From Pirellula sp. (GTDB taxonomy: Bacteria > Planctomycetota > Planctomycetia > Pirellulales > Pirellulaceae), in contig JAJTID010000093.1 in NCBI GenBank assembly GCA_021300155.1, forward strand, positions 30,559-94,558: a stretch of 64,000 nucleotides of DNA, written 5' to 3'. The position numbers and the translations under genes were made by a program. The notes beneath the pieces are model-generated. The model was given only the letters and a program-made list of their open reading frames with translations, was not told the DNA's origin and searched no databases. Shown here in pieces: positions 1 to 9,080 of the stretch. Each line of letters starts with the position of its first letter. The first letter of the stretch is position 1.

Positions 1-115
1 CTTCCATCCATTTTGGGGGTAGGATTGGTACGTAAAGTGCATCCGTATTGAGGAGGCGCGACTGGGCTGCCAGTCATAGATTCGGGTTGACGTTTTCAAG
101 AAAGGTTAGTTTGTC

Positions 116-817
116 ATGTTGACTTACTTTTTGTTTTTGATTCCTCCGATGTTGCTTGCGATGCTTGCGCAATGGATGGTTCAATCCTCGTATCGATCCA
201 TGAGTCGCGTTCCCTCTCGTCTTTCCGGTGCCGAGACTGCGCGCCGAATATTGGATTCCAACGGACTTTACAACATCCCGATTGAACAAACTCCCGGGCA
301 TTTGTCCGATCACTATGATCCAAGCAGCAAAGTGGTTCGTCTGAGCCCAGAAGTTTATCAGGGGTACACAATGTCCTCGGTCGGTATTGCGGCCCACGAA
401 GTAGGGCATGCTATCCAGGACGCAAAGAGTTATGCACCGCTCGTGATTCGCAATATGGCTGTCCCGGTAGCCAACTTTGGTGGCTCGATTGCTAGCATGG
501 TGATGATGGCGGCTTTTGGAGCGATGTTGGTTGGGGCTTCCAAACTGGTTCCGCTTCTCATGCTCGTCGCAATCGTCGGCTTTTCGGCGGTGATGTTTTT
601 CCAAATCATCAATTTGCCAGTCGAATTCAACGCGAGTTCCCGTGCGAAGACGGAGTTGGTTGGTCTGGGGATTATTTCCCACCAAGAGCTGCCATACGTC
701 AGCAAAGTCTTGACGGCCGCAGCATTGACTTATGTTGCAGCGACGCTTCAGACCGTAGCCCAGGTAGCGTATTACGTGTTCCAATTTCTGTTGATGACAC
801 AAAGCAATCGCGATTAA
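116..817 (+). CDS. Membrane-bound zinc metallopeptidase (YugP-like)
   Basis: Predicted 233-residue integral membrane zinc protease of the YugP type. The zinc-binding and catalytic motif HEVGH lies at residues 94-98. A hydrophobic segment at residues 2-20, two more between about 122 and 168, and one near the C-terminus place it in the inner membrane. The length matches the family, which is usually about 220-240 residues. A purine-rich GAAAGG box stands about 11 bases before the ATG and supports this start. The gene is followed by cysS on the same strand after 85 bp, probably with its own promoter. The in vivo substrate of this family is not established. The family call is secure from the motif and membrane layout; the role is unknown. 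Confidence 0.88.
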   Translation: MLTYFLFLIPPMLLAMLAQWMVQSSYRSMSRVPSRLSGAETARRILDSNGLYNIPIEQTPGHLSDHYDPSSKVVRLSPEVYQGYTMSSVGIAAHEVGHAIQDAKSYAPLVIRNMAVPVANFGGSIASMVMMAAFGAMLVGASKLVPLLMLVAIVGFSAVMFFQIINLPVEFNASSRAKTELVGLGIISHQELPYVSKVLTAAALTYVAATLQTVAQVAYYVFQFLLMTQSNRD

Positions 818-827
818 TGCATCGATC

Positions 828-858
828 TTGCATTACCCCCACACTCTTTTGCTAGAAT
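828..858 (+). promoter_or_regulatory. Possible sigma-70-like promoter of cysS
   Basis: TTGCAT at 828-833 and TAGAAT at 853-858 resemble -35 and -10 boxes. The spacing of 19 bp is longer than optimal. The pair sits 45 bp upstream of the cysS start in the short gap after the peptidase gene. This is a consensus match only. Confidence 0.3.
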
Positions 859-902
859 TCGCACTCGGAAAAGGGCGACATTTGACTTTTTGAGTATGGA
901 CA

Positions 903-2501
903 ATGACTACATCGATTCGCATCTACAATACGCTGACGAAAACTAAAGAAACTCTCCAAACCGTCGAACCAGGTAAGGTCGGCATGTACCTGTGCGGTCC
1001 GACGGTTTATGCCGAGGCCCACATCGGCCACATGGTTGGACCTGTCATTTTCGACACGATCAAGAGGTATCTTCAGTACTCAGGTTACGAAGTGACTTGG
1101 GTGGTCAACATCACGGATGTCGATGATAAACTCATCAACAAGTCGCGAGAGAAGGGCATTTCGATGTTCCAACTCGCGACGCAAATGACCGCGGATTATC
1201 TGGCCAATCTTCAATCACTCGGCGTCGACCAGATCGACCATATGCCTCGCGCAACCGAGAACATGGACGAGATTATCAAGTTTATTGTTGAATTGATCGA
1301 TCGCGGTTTTGCGTATGCTAGCCAAGGCGACGTGTATTTTGATGTTCTCAAAGACGAGGAGTACGGTCGCCTCAGCAATCGAACGGCGGACGCACAGCAG
1401 GGCGAAGGCGGAGAGACCGCTTCGCGCAAACGCTCGACCGGTGACTTTGCATTGTGGAAATCGGCCAAACCAGATGAACCTAGCTGGCCGAGCCCATGGG
1501 GGAACGGTAGACCGGGTTGGCACATCGAGTGCTCGGCAATGAGTCGTCGTATTCTTGGAAAGACATTTGATATCCATGGTGGCGGACTCGATTTGGTTTT
1601 CCCGCACCATGAAAACGAACTAGCTCAAAGTCGATGCTGCCACGGGCAGCCGATGGTTCGCTATTGGTTGCACAACGGACTCATGCGAGCGGACGCGGAG
1701 AAGGGGAAGGTTGGCGGCAAAAGCGATCGAGACGATGGCGCGGCAATAGAGGGTGTTGTTTCGGAACCAGTATCGGTAGAAGAAGCCACCGCAGGAAAGA
1801 TCTCCCGATCGAAGGGTGGTGGCGGTCTTGCGAAGCTGATCGAACGACAGACGGGAGAGCGAATTAGGTTCTTCCTTCTTCGATCGCACTACCGGTCGAC
1901 TACAGTCTTTGGGGATGGCCCATTGGAAGAAGCCGGCGCTTCGCTCGAGACGTTCTATCGATTGATTCAGCGATTTGAAAAGATATCAGGGATTGATTTC
2001 TATGACAAAGATCAATTGCCCATCGGCAAGCATCGCTCCGACTTCGTTGCTCCTAAACTGCGACATGCGGCAATAGACGAGCTCGTGAAGTTACGCGAAG
2101 GCTTCCTGTCGAAAATGGATGATGACTTCAATACGGGTGGCGCCACGGGCGATTTGTTCGAAATGGTTCGAGCATTGAATCGGTTCATCGATAGCGAGGG
2201 ACTTGAGGAACCAGCCAAGAGAACGCCGGATGCCATGGCAATGCTATCAACCGGAATGGCGATCTTCAAAGAGATGAGTTCGATCCTCGGTATCTTTGTT
2301 CGACCTCCGAAGCAATCTGGCGGCAACGAAGATGCGACTCAGCTTTTGGATGGATTGATGCAGTTGGTCATTCAATTGAGATCCGATGCCAGGGCCAAGC
2401 GAGATTTTGCAACTTCCGATTCAGTTCGCAACGGATTGACGCAAATCGGAATCACGTTGCAAGATGGTAAGAACGGCACCACTTGGGAAGTCAACAAGTA
2501 A
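903..2501 (+). CDS. cysS: Cysteinyl-tRNA synthetase with insertion at the KMSKS loop
   Basis: Class I aminoacyl-tRNA synthetase that charges tRNA-Cys in the cytoplasm. The HIGH motif is at residues 40-43. The expected zinc ligands are visible as Cys31, Cys210, His235 and Glu239. The protein is 532 residues against about 460 for Escherichia coli. Much of the excess sits just before the second ATP-binding motif. Where the family normally reads KMSKS, this protein has about 33 extra charged residues (about 266-298) followed by KISRSK at 299-304. Another small addition lies near 165-180. The C-terminal DALR and anticodon-binding region follows. All catalytic landmarks are present, so the gene should be functional. 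Confidence 0.96.
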   Translation: MTTSIRIYNTLTKTKETLQTVEPGKVGMYLCGPTVYAEAHIGHMVGPVIFDTIKRYLQYSGYEVTWVVNITDVDDKLINKSREKGISMFQLATQMTADYLANLQSLGVDQIDHMPRATENMDEIIKFIVELIDRGFAYASQGDVYFDVLKDEEYGRLSNRTADAQQGEGGETASRKRSTGDFALWKSAKPDEPSWPSPWGNGRPGWHIECSAMSRRILGKTFDIHGGGLDLVFPHHENELAQSRCCHGQPMVRYWLHNGLMRADAEKGKVGGKSDRDDGAAIEGVVSEPVSVEEATAGKISRSKGGGGLAKLIERQTGERIRFFLLRSHYRSTTVFGDGPLEEAGASLETFYRLIQRFEKISGIDFYDKDQLPIGKHRSDFVAPKLRHAAIDELVKLREGFLSKMDDDFNTGGATGDLFEMVRALNRFIDSEGLEEPAKRTPDAMAMLSTGMAIFKEMSSILGIFVRPPKQSGGNEDATQLLDGLMQLVIQLRSDARAKRDFATSDSVRNGLTQIGITLQDGKNGTTWEVNK

Positions 2502-2524
2502 ACGGTCTGTCCGAGTACTTCTAT

Positions 2525-2577
2525 CTCAGTCTCGGCTTCATAGTATTTGTGGGCCGAGAACTTGAGAGCCGACTGAG
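2525..2577. terminator. Inverted repeat between convergent cysS and ABC permease genes
   Basis: CTCAGTC followed by GGCT after a two-base bulge (2525-2537) pairs with AGCCGACTGAG (2567-2577). An inner pair CTCGGC/GCCGAG is also present. The element lies between two convergent genes and could be a shared transcript-end hairpin. No strong T tract follows, so an intrinsic terminator is uncertain. Confidence 0.4.
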
Positions 2578-2586
2578 TGGCGCGGG

Positions 2587-4017
2587 TTAGCCGCGTAAAG
2601 ACTCGAGAGGTTTGAATCGCATGGCAGAAAGAGCGGGAATAAGTCCACCGATCAATCCCATCATCATGCTTAAACTCAGACCGATGCCGATAACTCCCCA
2701 GTCGACGAGTACACGAAATACGACAGCTTTCCCTCCAGGACCGTTGCCTCCACTAACGATGCTCGTGACGCGAAAACCATTGAACATATAGCCGATCAAG
2801 CAACCGACCAAGCCGCCGAGCAGCGCGATCAGGAGAGATTCTGCAAGGAAACTGACGAGGATACGCCATCGACTGAAGCCAAGTAATCTCAACATCCCAA
2901 TGTCGCGAACTCGCTGGCTGATCGCCGCAAACATGGTATTCATCACCCCCATCACGCCACCGAATCCCATGACTGCCGCGACAACGATTGTCCCAATCAG
3001 CAATTGCAGATTCGTTTGTCCGAGCGCCTTGAAGTAGTTTGTTTCTGTTTGCGCGTTGACCTGCGATTTCTCATACGCATTGGTTGGATCTTTACCGCTG
3101 AAGAAGTCTTCCAGTTTTTGGGCTGACTCTTTGCTCGTTGCTTTCAGGACCAAGGTCGTGTAATTGGTTTTCCCCAGAAGAGGGCCAATCACACTTTGCT
3201 TGGCCCACACCTCGGAGTCGAAAGTAGTCCCTTCTGTTTTCATAATCCCAGTCACCAAGAGTTCCCGCGTATCCAATTGAATGGTGTCACCTACCACGAG
3301 GCTATCTGGGTCTTTCGCTGCCTTTCGAGTTTCTTCCGAGCGGTCGGCTCCTAAACCTCGGGCGATTCCTTCCCCAAGCACCACTTCTACGATCGCCTGT
3401 TTGCTTGGATCCTCGGGTGGTCTAACTCCTGCTTGGGAGAACCAGCTACCACCCGGCAGCAATTCAAAGCCGTGCACTATTGCGGAAGCATCAGGATCAT
3501 AGAGCCCGCGCATCTGAAGAAGCCTACGGCTCGGGCTGTTGGGTTTGGGTTCGGCGATTGGCAAGCTCAGCACGAGATAAACTTCACGACTGCATAGCGG
3601 TTCGTCGTTGAATCTCGCCACACCTTCTTGTTGTGCAATGTCAGCCATATTCTCAAAGGGAAGATTGCTGACACCTTCGTCGGTTGCGCCTTGGGATAGG
3701 ACGATGACGTTTTCAGGATTGCCGCTGGATTGGGTCAGTATTCTCAATCCATTGATGAAGCCCATCAAGAAGGTCAGGACTCCGATCACCATGGTAAACG
3801 CGACCGCAGTCAGCAGAGTCGTTCGATAGCGGACAGTGAGATTACGAATGTTGTAACCGATAGGAATGCGCGCGAAGTAAACAACTAGCAAGACAAATGC
3901 AAAGAAAGCGAAACAACATGGGAGGAGCATCCACGCATTCTCGAAGCTCATGAAGTTCCAGAGATCGATCAAGACTTTCTGGAGCATCGATTTTTCAGCT
4001 GTATCTTTTGGAGGCAT
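2587..4017 (-). CDS. ABC transporter permease, MacB/FtsX type (second permease)
   Basis: Predicted 476-residue inner-membrane permease with an FtsX-type core. An N-terminal membrane segment near residues 28-50 is followed by another near 68-92. A large periplasmic domain of about 240 residues comes next, then three C-terminal membrane segments (about 337-362, 385-408 and 443-468). The first segment is an addition to the usual four-helix plan. It is the last gene of a four-gene operon with an adaptor, an ATPase and another permease. The gap of 37 bp to the upstream permease suggests co-transcription. The two permeases probably form a heterodimer. The substrate is unknown; lipids, lipoproteins or peptides are typical of the family. 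Confidence 0.88.
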   Translation of the reverse strand: MPPKDTAEKSMLQKVLIDLWNFMSFENAWMLLPCCFAFFAFVLLVVYFARIPIGYNIRNLTVRYRTTLLTAVAFTMVIGVLTFLMGFINGLRILTQSSGNPENVIVLSQGATDEGVSNLPFENMADIAQQEGVARFNDEPLCSREVYLVLSLPIAEPKPNSPSRRLLQMRGLYDPDASAIVHGFELLPGGSWFSQAGVRPPEDPSKQAIVEVVLGEGIARGLGADRSEETRKAAKDPDSLVVGDTIQLDTRELLVTGIMKTEGTTFDSEVWAKQSVIGPLLGKTNYTTLVLKATSKESAQKLEDFFSGKDPTNAYEKSQVNAQTETNYFKALGQTNLQLLIGTIVVAAVMGFGGVMGVMNTMFAAISQRVRDIGMLRLLGFSRWRILVSFLAESLLIALLGGLVGCLIGYMFNGFRVTSIVSGGNGPGGKAVVFRVLVDWGVIGIGLSLSMMMGLIGGLIPALSAMRFKPLESLRG

Positions 4018-4054
4018 CGAGGTTTATTACTTTTGGATTTCGTGCAGATGGACG

Positions 4055-5302
4055 TTAAGCGACCTTAGAAAAGACATCTACCACCTTGATCGAACGTGTC
4101 GACAACGCGGGCAAGATGCTTCCAGCAAAGGAGGTAGCAAAACCAATAGCAGCCCCCCACCAAAGTGCACCGTCTAGTACGGGGAAGCTAGAAAAGAATG
4201 CAATGGGAAAAGGAATTCCACCCATCACGCGATTGACAAGAAAATAGGTGCCGATGGAGCTTATCGAGCCTGCAACCACGCCCAGCAGAATGGCCTCGCC
4301 CAGTACCAAAAACATAATTTGGTTTGGTTGAAATCCAAGCACCTTGAGGACAGCCATTTCTTTTCTTCGTTCGCGAACACTGATACTAATTGCATTCGAG
4401 ATGACCACAGCTAACGTTGCAATAATCGAAGGGGCTAGCGCCCAACGAAGGATAGTGAGCAAATCTTTGTAAGCCGCTAAGAAATTCGCTACGCCGGAAG
4501 AAGCCGTCTCGATCTTTACTGGAGGCGTAGTGAACATGGGAGAATTGTCGATTTGATTGCTAACCTGCGCGAAAGAATCCCTATCTGGAACCTTCACCCA
4601 GACTAGGTTCATCGTCTTGTTCGCAAGCGGATGCGGCTTTCCTTGACTCGCTTTGTACGCGTCTAGAGATGCATTGAGGTAGTCACGATTGATGCATGAG
4701 TTGTTGTCGTAACGACCTAACGGAAACGTTCCGACAATCTCGCATTCAAGTTCCAAGTCTCGGTAGTTGACACCGAAGATCTTGATTCGGTCGCCGACTC
4801 TTTTCTCGAGGGCCGCAAGTCTCTTTTGCCCTATGATTATCCCTTGACGATTCTGCTCCATTGCCTCGACAGCTTTCTCCAGTTCTGCTTTTGGGCTAGG
4901 AGCAAGAGAGTCAAGTTCGTCCATCATGGTGAGTAATTTCTTCGGCTCCATGCAGAATGCAAAAACAAAGGTCTTCAAACTGAAGCCCTTTCCTTTTTCG
5001 GTCGTTCCGATAAAGAACTGCCATGTCATCGAGTCCATTGGCTTGATATCGGTATCTTCGCGTGCTGCCCCGTTCTCTAGAGTGTCTGCATAAGAGAATG
5101 GCATTTGACTCGGGATACTCCATTTCTCGGTAACGATACCTTTGAAGTTACTCGTCTTCTCTGAGGTCACCGTATCGAGAAATCCAAGGATCGACCAAAT
5201 GAGGGTGATGACGAAAACCAAAACCATCACGCCGGCACTGGTCAATGCAGAGCGAAGTATGTTTCGTCGGAGGTTCTTTAAAATCAACATCAAGAATTTC
5301 AT
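4055..5302 (-). CDS. ABC transporter permease, FtsX type (first permease)
   Basis: Predicted 415-residue FtsX-family permease. One N-terminal membrane helix (about 13-37) precedes a periplasmic domain of roughly 240 residues and three C-terminal helices. The segment around SVRERRKEMAVLKVLGF is the typical cytoplasmic coupling region after the second helix. The gene sits between the ATPase gene, 10 bp upstream, and the second permease gene. It differs clearly in sequence from its partner, so the exporter is probably heterodimeric. The general layout recalls DevBCA or MacAB exporters. No outer-membrane channel gene is nearby. Confidence 0.9.
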   Translation of the reverse strand: MKFLMLILKNLRRNILRSALTSAGVMVLVFVITLIWSILGFLDTVTSEKTSNFKGIVTEKWSIPSQMPFSYADTLENGAAREDTDIKPMDSMTWQFFIGTTEKGKGFSLKTFVFAFCMEPKKLLTMMDELDSLAPSPKAELEKAVEAMEQNRQGIIIGQKRLAALEKRVGDRIKIFGVNYRDLELECEIVGTFPLGRYDNNSCINRDYLNASLDAYKASQGKPHPLANKTMNLVWVKVPDRDSFAQVSNQIDNSPMFTTPPVKIETASSGVANFLAAYKDLLTILRWALAPSIIATLAVVISNAISISVRERRKEMAVLKVLGFQPNQIMFLVLGEAILLGVVAGSISSIGTYFLVNRVMGGIPFPIAFFSSFPVLDGALWWGAAIGFATSFAGSILPALSTRSIKVVDVFSKVA

Positions 5303-5312
5303 GGTTGATCTC

Positions 5313-6023
5313 CTAACCCGCTTCGTAGAGTTCTTCGTCTGGTTGATCTACCAAGCGACCTTTGTCTAAATGCTGGATTCGATCGGCACGCCGAGCGGCA
5401 CGTAGATCATGCGTTACCATCAAGATCGTTTTGTTGAGTGCGCGTTGAAGAACATTTAGCAAATCCAGAATTTCATGGGCGGACTTGGCATCCAAATCCC
5501 CTGTCGGTTCGTCGGCTACGATCAATGTAGGATCGGTAACGATCGCACGCGCGATGCCGACACGCTGCTGTTGACCACCGGAAAGCTGGCTAGGCAAGTG
5601 GGAGTTTCGATCCTTGAGCCCGACGAGTTCGAGGGCTGTCATCACTTGTTCTCGTCGTTTCCTTGCGGTCAAGGGTAACAACAAAAGAGGAAGCTCCACG
5701 TTTTCATAAGCCGAGAGAACTGGCAACAAGTGATAGAATTGGAAAACGAATCCGACGTGAGCGTTTCGCCAACGTGCCAGTTGAGCTTCATTCATTTTCG
5801 AGACACAGCGATCTCCAACCCAGATTTCCCCCTCGCTAGGTGTATCGAGCCCAGCGATCAGATTGAGTAAAGTTGTTTTGCCTGAACCACTTGGCCCCAT
5901 CAATGCCAGAAACTGTCCTTCGGGAACATCGAGGTCCAAACGATTCAAAACGTTAACACGTTCCGTACCTCGCTTAAAGTAACGCGATACGTTCAAGACT
6001 CGAACGATGGGTTGATCGGTCAC
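5313..6023 (-). CDS. ABC transporter ATP-binding protein (LolD/MacB-type)
   Basis: Cytoplasmic ATPase subunit of 236 residues. The Walker A motif GPSGSGKTT is at residues 43-51, the signature LSGGQQQRVGIARA is near 143, and Walker B with the DEPTGDLD D-loop is near 168. The length is typical of the LolD/MacB family. It lies between the membrane-fusion protein gene (66 bp upstream) and two FtsX-type permease genes. It should drive their conformational cycle. Assignment is from unambiguous motifs. Confidence 0.96.
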   Translation of the reverse strand: MTDQPIVRVLNVSRYFKRGTERVNVLNRLDLDVPEGQFLALMGPSGSGKTTLLNLIAGLDTPSEGEIWVGDRCVSKMNEAQLARWRNAHVGFVFQFYHLLPVLSAYENVELPLLLLPLTARKRREQVMTALELVGLKDRNSHLPSQLSGGQQQRVGIARAIVTDPTLIVADEPTGDLDAKSAHEILDLLNVLQRALNKTILMVTHDLRAARRADRIQHLDKGRLVDQPDEELYEAG

Positions 6024-6089
6024 GCAATGGCACCTTGGTAGTAAAGGAATCTTCTTATCGACACCCGTGAATGTACCGTACGGAATCGA

Positions 6090-7376
6090 CTACGGTTGCG
6101 GGGCGCTGAAGAAAACAACGATTGCGCTCATTTCTGGTTTCAGATAAACACCTTGTTCATCCTCTGGAACTCGGACTGCAACACGTACGGGAACTGCTCC
6201 TTTGGCTCGATCCGCGATGGGCATTAATCGCGAAACTTTTCCTTTATATACCCTTTTCGGAAATGCTTCTGAACGAATTTCGCATTCTTGATCTACGAAT
6301 ACTCGAGATACATCTCTTTCTTGGATGTTTAGATCAATCTCCAAATCCGATAAATCAGCAATGTCGCATACGCTGGTCGAGCCGCTGAAAGCAACGGGAT
6401 TTACAAGATTTCCCTCTTCAGCATTCTTTTTGAGGATCGTGCCAGAGATCGGTGCACGTAGCGTGCAGTTCTCCAAACGCCAAACTGACTTTGCCAGGTT
6501 CGCTTCCGCTTGCACGACGGCAGCGCGTGCTACTTCAATTCGTTCTTTTCGAGGACCTTCCTTCATCATGTCCAACACTTGACGAAGTTTTTCTATCCGC
6601 TTACGAGTGCTCAAATAACTACTTTGCGTTTGTTCGAACTCCGCGATCGAAACGGAATTTGTCTTGAGTATTTCTTTGGTCCTCTTGAATTGAGATTCCA
6701 ATTGCAACAAGATCTCTTCCTGCTCTTGCAAGTCGGCCGTTGCTGCGGCAATCTCTTGAGGCCTTGCCCCTGTCTCTAATTCACTTAGCTCCGCTTTGTT
6801 GCGTCTCAATACGCCTTGCATCTGTTCCACATCCGCTTGGTACTCCGTTCGTTCCACCTCGGCAAGAATATCTCCCTTGGTAACGCGTCGTCCCTCCTCA
6901 ATATTCAGGCTGATGATTCGGCCGCTGACTTGAGGGCTCACCAGTACTTGATGTTTTGCAATGACATAGCCTCTCGATTCGAGCGAGATCGGATTCGGCG
7001 AACTCGATTTGGTTGAATTGGTCGCTGACTTCGATACTGTCTGAGTTGTTTTCGCGTAAGCCCGTTCGGAAGCGTCCGCAACAGCACCGGTTGGAGAGTT
7101 GGGTTTGCTCCTAGGTTTGCTGATCGCATCCGCGTTCGGTTTGGAAAAACCGAGCGAAGACATGATTTTGTCATCGCGGTAAAGCAACCAGAGTAACGCA
7201 ACACCCAAGATCAACGAAAGAATCCAAGGCAAGCGGCTTCCTGATCTTTGGTTGTCGAGGCGATCTTCCTTTGCAATTTTCAGCGAACGAACTCTCTCGG
7301 CTAACTCGCGCGAGGCAATCTCACTCTTTAGATCTTTTTCCTTGCTGGAGAGTTGTGGGATGTTTTGTGTACTCAA
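6090..7376 (-). CDS. HlyD-family membrane-fusion/periplasmic adaptor protein
   Basis: Predicted 428-residue adaptor, the first gene of the ABC export operon. A charged cytoplasmic N-terminus of about 48 residues precedes a single membrane helix (about 50-67). A Ser/Thr/Pro-rich linker runs to about 125. The first half of the lipoyl-like domain is near 135-165 and a long coiled-coil hairpin runs about 165-300. The second lipoyl half has the typical LRAPISGTI motif, and a beta-barrel domain follows. The length and order match HlyD/DevB adaptors. It should link the inner-membrane exporter to the cell exterior. Confidence 0.9.
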   Translation of the reverse strand: MSTQNIPQLSSKEKDLKSEIASRELAERVRSLKIAKEDRLDNQRSGSRLPWILSLILGVALLWLLYRDDKIMSSLGFSKPNADAISKPRSKPNSPTGAVADASERAYAKTTQTVSKSATNSTKSSSPNPISLESRGYVIAKHQVLVSPQVSGRIISLNIEEGRRVTKGDILAEVERTEYQADVEQMQGVLRRNKAELSELETGARPQEIAAATADLQEQEEILLQLESQFKRTKEILKTNSVSIAEFEQTQSSYLSTRKRIEKLRQVLDMMKEGPRKERIEVARAAVVQAEANLAKSVWRLENCTLRAPISGTILKKNAEEGNLVNPVAFSGSTSVCDIADLSDLEIDLNIQERDVSRVFVDQECEIRSEAFPKRVYKGKVSRLMPIADRAKGAVPVRVAVRVPEDEQGVYLKPEMSAIVVFFSAPQP

Positions 7377-7527
7377 CGTCTCGTCCGAATTCTCTGGTTA
7401 CGACAGCAAAACCTACAGGATCATTATTGTAGTGTAGGGCCGTGGCTGAAAGATATACGCTAGCCCACATAAATCGGATTCGTATTCGCGGATCGAACCT
7501 TGCCGGCGAAAGCATCGCCTAATTTGC

Positions 7528-8769
7528 CTATCGCAAAACAGATGCAGGAATTCCGGTTTGCGATGGGTCGCGATAGTTGTTCACGGGAGTCATGTTCCAA
7601 GAGCTCGAGGGTGTTGTGTAGTTATTGGAGGGAGTTGTGGGGCGGAAGGTAATGCCGCTTCCAGAATTGCCAGAGAACAGAGGCGGATTGGTCAACCAGT
7701 TGTTGCTTCCACTCCACGCACTCGCGCTCGCCATGGGGTTCGAGGCGACATAGGTGTTCGTGCCGATGCTTTTGGGTGAGCCGTTAAATAGCCCCCCTTG
7801 GAATATGGCGCCCGTTTGGGAAAAAAACCGAGGCATTTGAAAGGCCGGTCGAGCAGCGACAGTATTCGTGTAGGGATTCGGATAGTTGTAGCTAGCAACC
7901 CCTGCGTTCGGATAAGGATTGTTCGCAAACGGAATTGCTGGCGGTGCGTAGCTTGGAACACGATTCTGCGCGACCCAACCATTGGTGTTGTTGCCGTTGG
8001 TCGATTGCGTGTAGTTGGTGGGAATATTAAACCCGTTGGGATTATAAGCTGGCACCGAAGCTAAGTTCGGGGCTGGCGTTCCACTCGTAGCATTGTTGTT
8101 CGCGTAGTATGCAGGTGGAGCGGGCTGAACGAAGGGTTGATTGGGGTATAAGCTTATTGAACGGCTGGGGAAGTTCGGATTGGATGCGAACATCGTTCCA
8201 TTTGGGTTGATCGGTCGATCCGCGTATTTGGGTCGTGATTGTTGTTCTGTTTTGAGAACCGGAATGACCTTGCGAAACTCTTTTTCGACGTACTTTTGGT
8301 ATGTGATCGGCTGATTCACTTGCACGTTATTGGCTTGGTATTGAACCACAGGAACGTATTGCCATCGAGGTTGCGACTGGGCAAATGGATTGAGGTTCCA
8401 AGAGTTTTGAAGTTGCAGTTGGTAAGTGACGATAGGAGTGTAGTTGGTCTGTGTCGTGAGTTTGTTTTCTGTTACCCACTCCGGCACCCATTGTTTCTCG
8501 ATTACTTCTTGTTGTTGATAGGTAGCGACGGGAACTGTTTCGTAGATGATGTATCGGCCGTACTGTTGCCCCGTGGCGGGATCGTAGAATGTCGCGACCG
8601 GCTGTTGGTTAGCAATGCCAGCCATGGGGTTGGTACCAACACCGGGAGTGTTCGAGTTGCCAGCGAAAGTTGTGGGATCTTGTGCGAAGACGATTTCAGC
8701 AACGACGGTCGTGAAGAATGCCGATAGAATAGAGAGAATTGAGTACGTTACTTTTTCAAAACCTGCCAT
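7528..8769 (-). CDS. Secreted Asn/Pro/Tyr/Gln-rich low-complexity protein
   Basis: Predicted 413-residue exported protein of unknown function. I place the start at 8769 because the first 30 residues from MAGFEK form a good signal peptide ending near VFAQ. The longer open frame would extend back over the neighbouring divergent gene. The mature protein has a Tyr/Val/Gln-rich part (about 55-170) with many aromatic residues. A very Asn/Pro/Thr/Ser-rich tail follows, with no cysteine. The composition suggests an extended cell-surface protein. Its ATG overlaps the ATG of the Trm112-like gene on the other strand, within the palindrome CATG. Confidence 0.65.
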   Translation of the reverse strand: MAGFEKVTYSILSILSAFFTTVVAEIVFAQDPTTFAGNSNTPGVGTNPMAGIANQQPVATFYDPATGQQYGRYIIYETVPVATYQQQEVIEKQWVPEWVTENKLTTQTNYTPIVTYQLQLQNSWNLNPFAQSQPRWQYVPVVQYQANNVQVNQPITYQKYVEKEFRKVIPVLKTEQQSRPKYADRPINPNGTMFASNPNFPSRSISLYPNQPFVQPAPPAYYANNNATSGTPAPNLASVPAYNPNGFNIPTNYTQSTNGNNTNGWVAQNRVPSYAPPAIPFANNPYPNAGVASYNYPNPYTNTVAARPAFQMPRFFSQTGAIFQGGLFNGSPKSIGTNTYVASNPMASASAWSGSNNWLTNPPLFSGNSGSGITFRPTTPSNNYTTPSSSWNMTPVNNYRDPSQTGIPASVLR

Positions 8770-9031
8770 GATTCCAAGCTGGCTCCTTGCCATACTCCGA
8801 TGTCCGATCACAGAAGAACCACTCTCCTTGGCTTCGGACGAGCTACTTGCGAAACTGCAAAACGCCATCCAAAACGGAGGTTTGCGTTCCAAGTTGGGTG
8901 TTACAATTTCTGAGGTAGCAACGCAAGGTCTAGTGAACAAAAGTGCAACTTGGTTCTATCCTATCGATGACGAAACGATCGATTTGTTGGCGGACGATGC
9001 AATCCCCCTTGTTAGCCTCCAAGTGAAATAG
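8768..9031 (+). CDS. Trm112-family small protein
   Basis: Small protein of 87 residues resembling the Trm112/YcaR family. It has the start pattern LLAILRCPITEEPLSL and the end pattern YPIDDETIDLLADDA, typical of this fold. The first Cys-Pro is present but the other zinc cysteines are missing. An insertion of about 30 residues (25-57) separates the two conserved halves. Family members activate methyltransferases or sit beside envelope genes; no partner is evident here. The ATG at 8768 begins the recognisable domain, and a longer frame from 8615 would run inside the opposite-strand gene. Start codons of the two genes overlap. Confidence 0.75.
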   Translation: MIPSWLLAILRCPITEEPLSLASDELLAKLQNAIQNGGLRSKLGVTISEVATQGLVNKSATWFYPIDDETIDLLADDAIPLVSLQVK

Positions 9032-9080
9032 GCTGCTGTTTGTGGGATAGGCCTCCAACGCTTCCAGCCTGTCAGAGCAT

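Noticed and set aside
74-802. Minus-strand open frame of 242 codons opposite the metallopeptidase gene
   Set aside because: It lies over a gene with an intact HEVGH motif; the reverse translation is low in hydrophobic structure and shows no motif.
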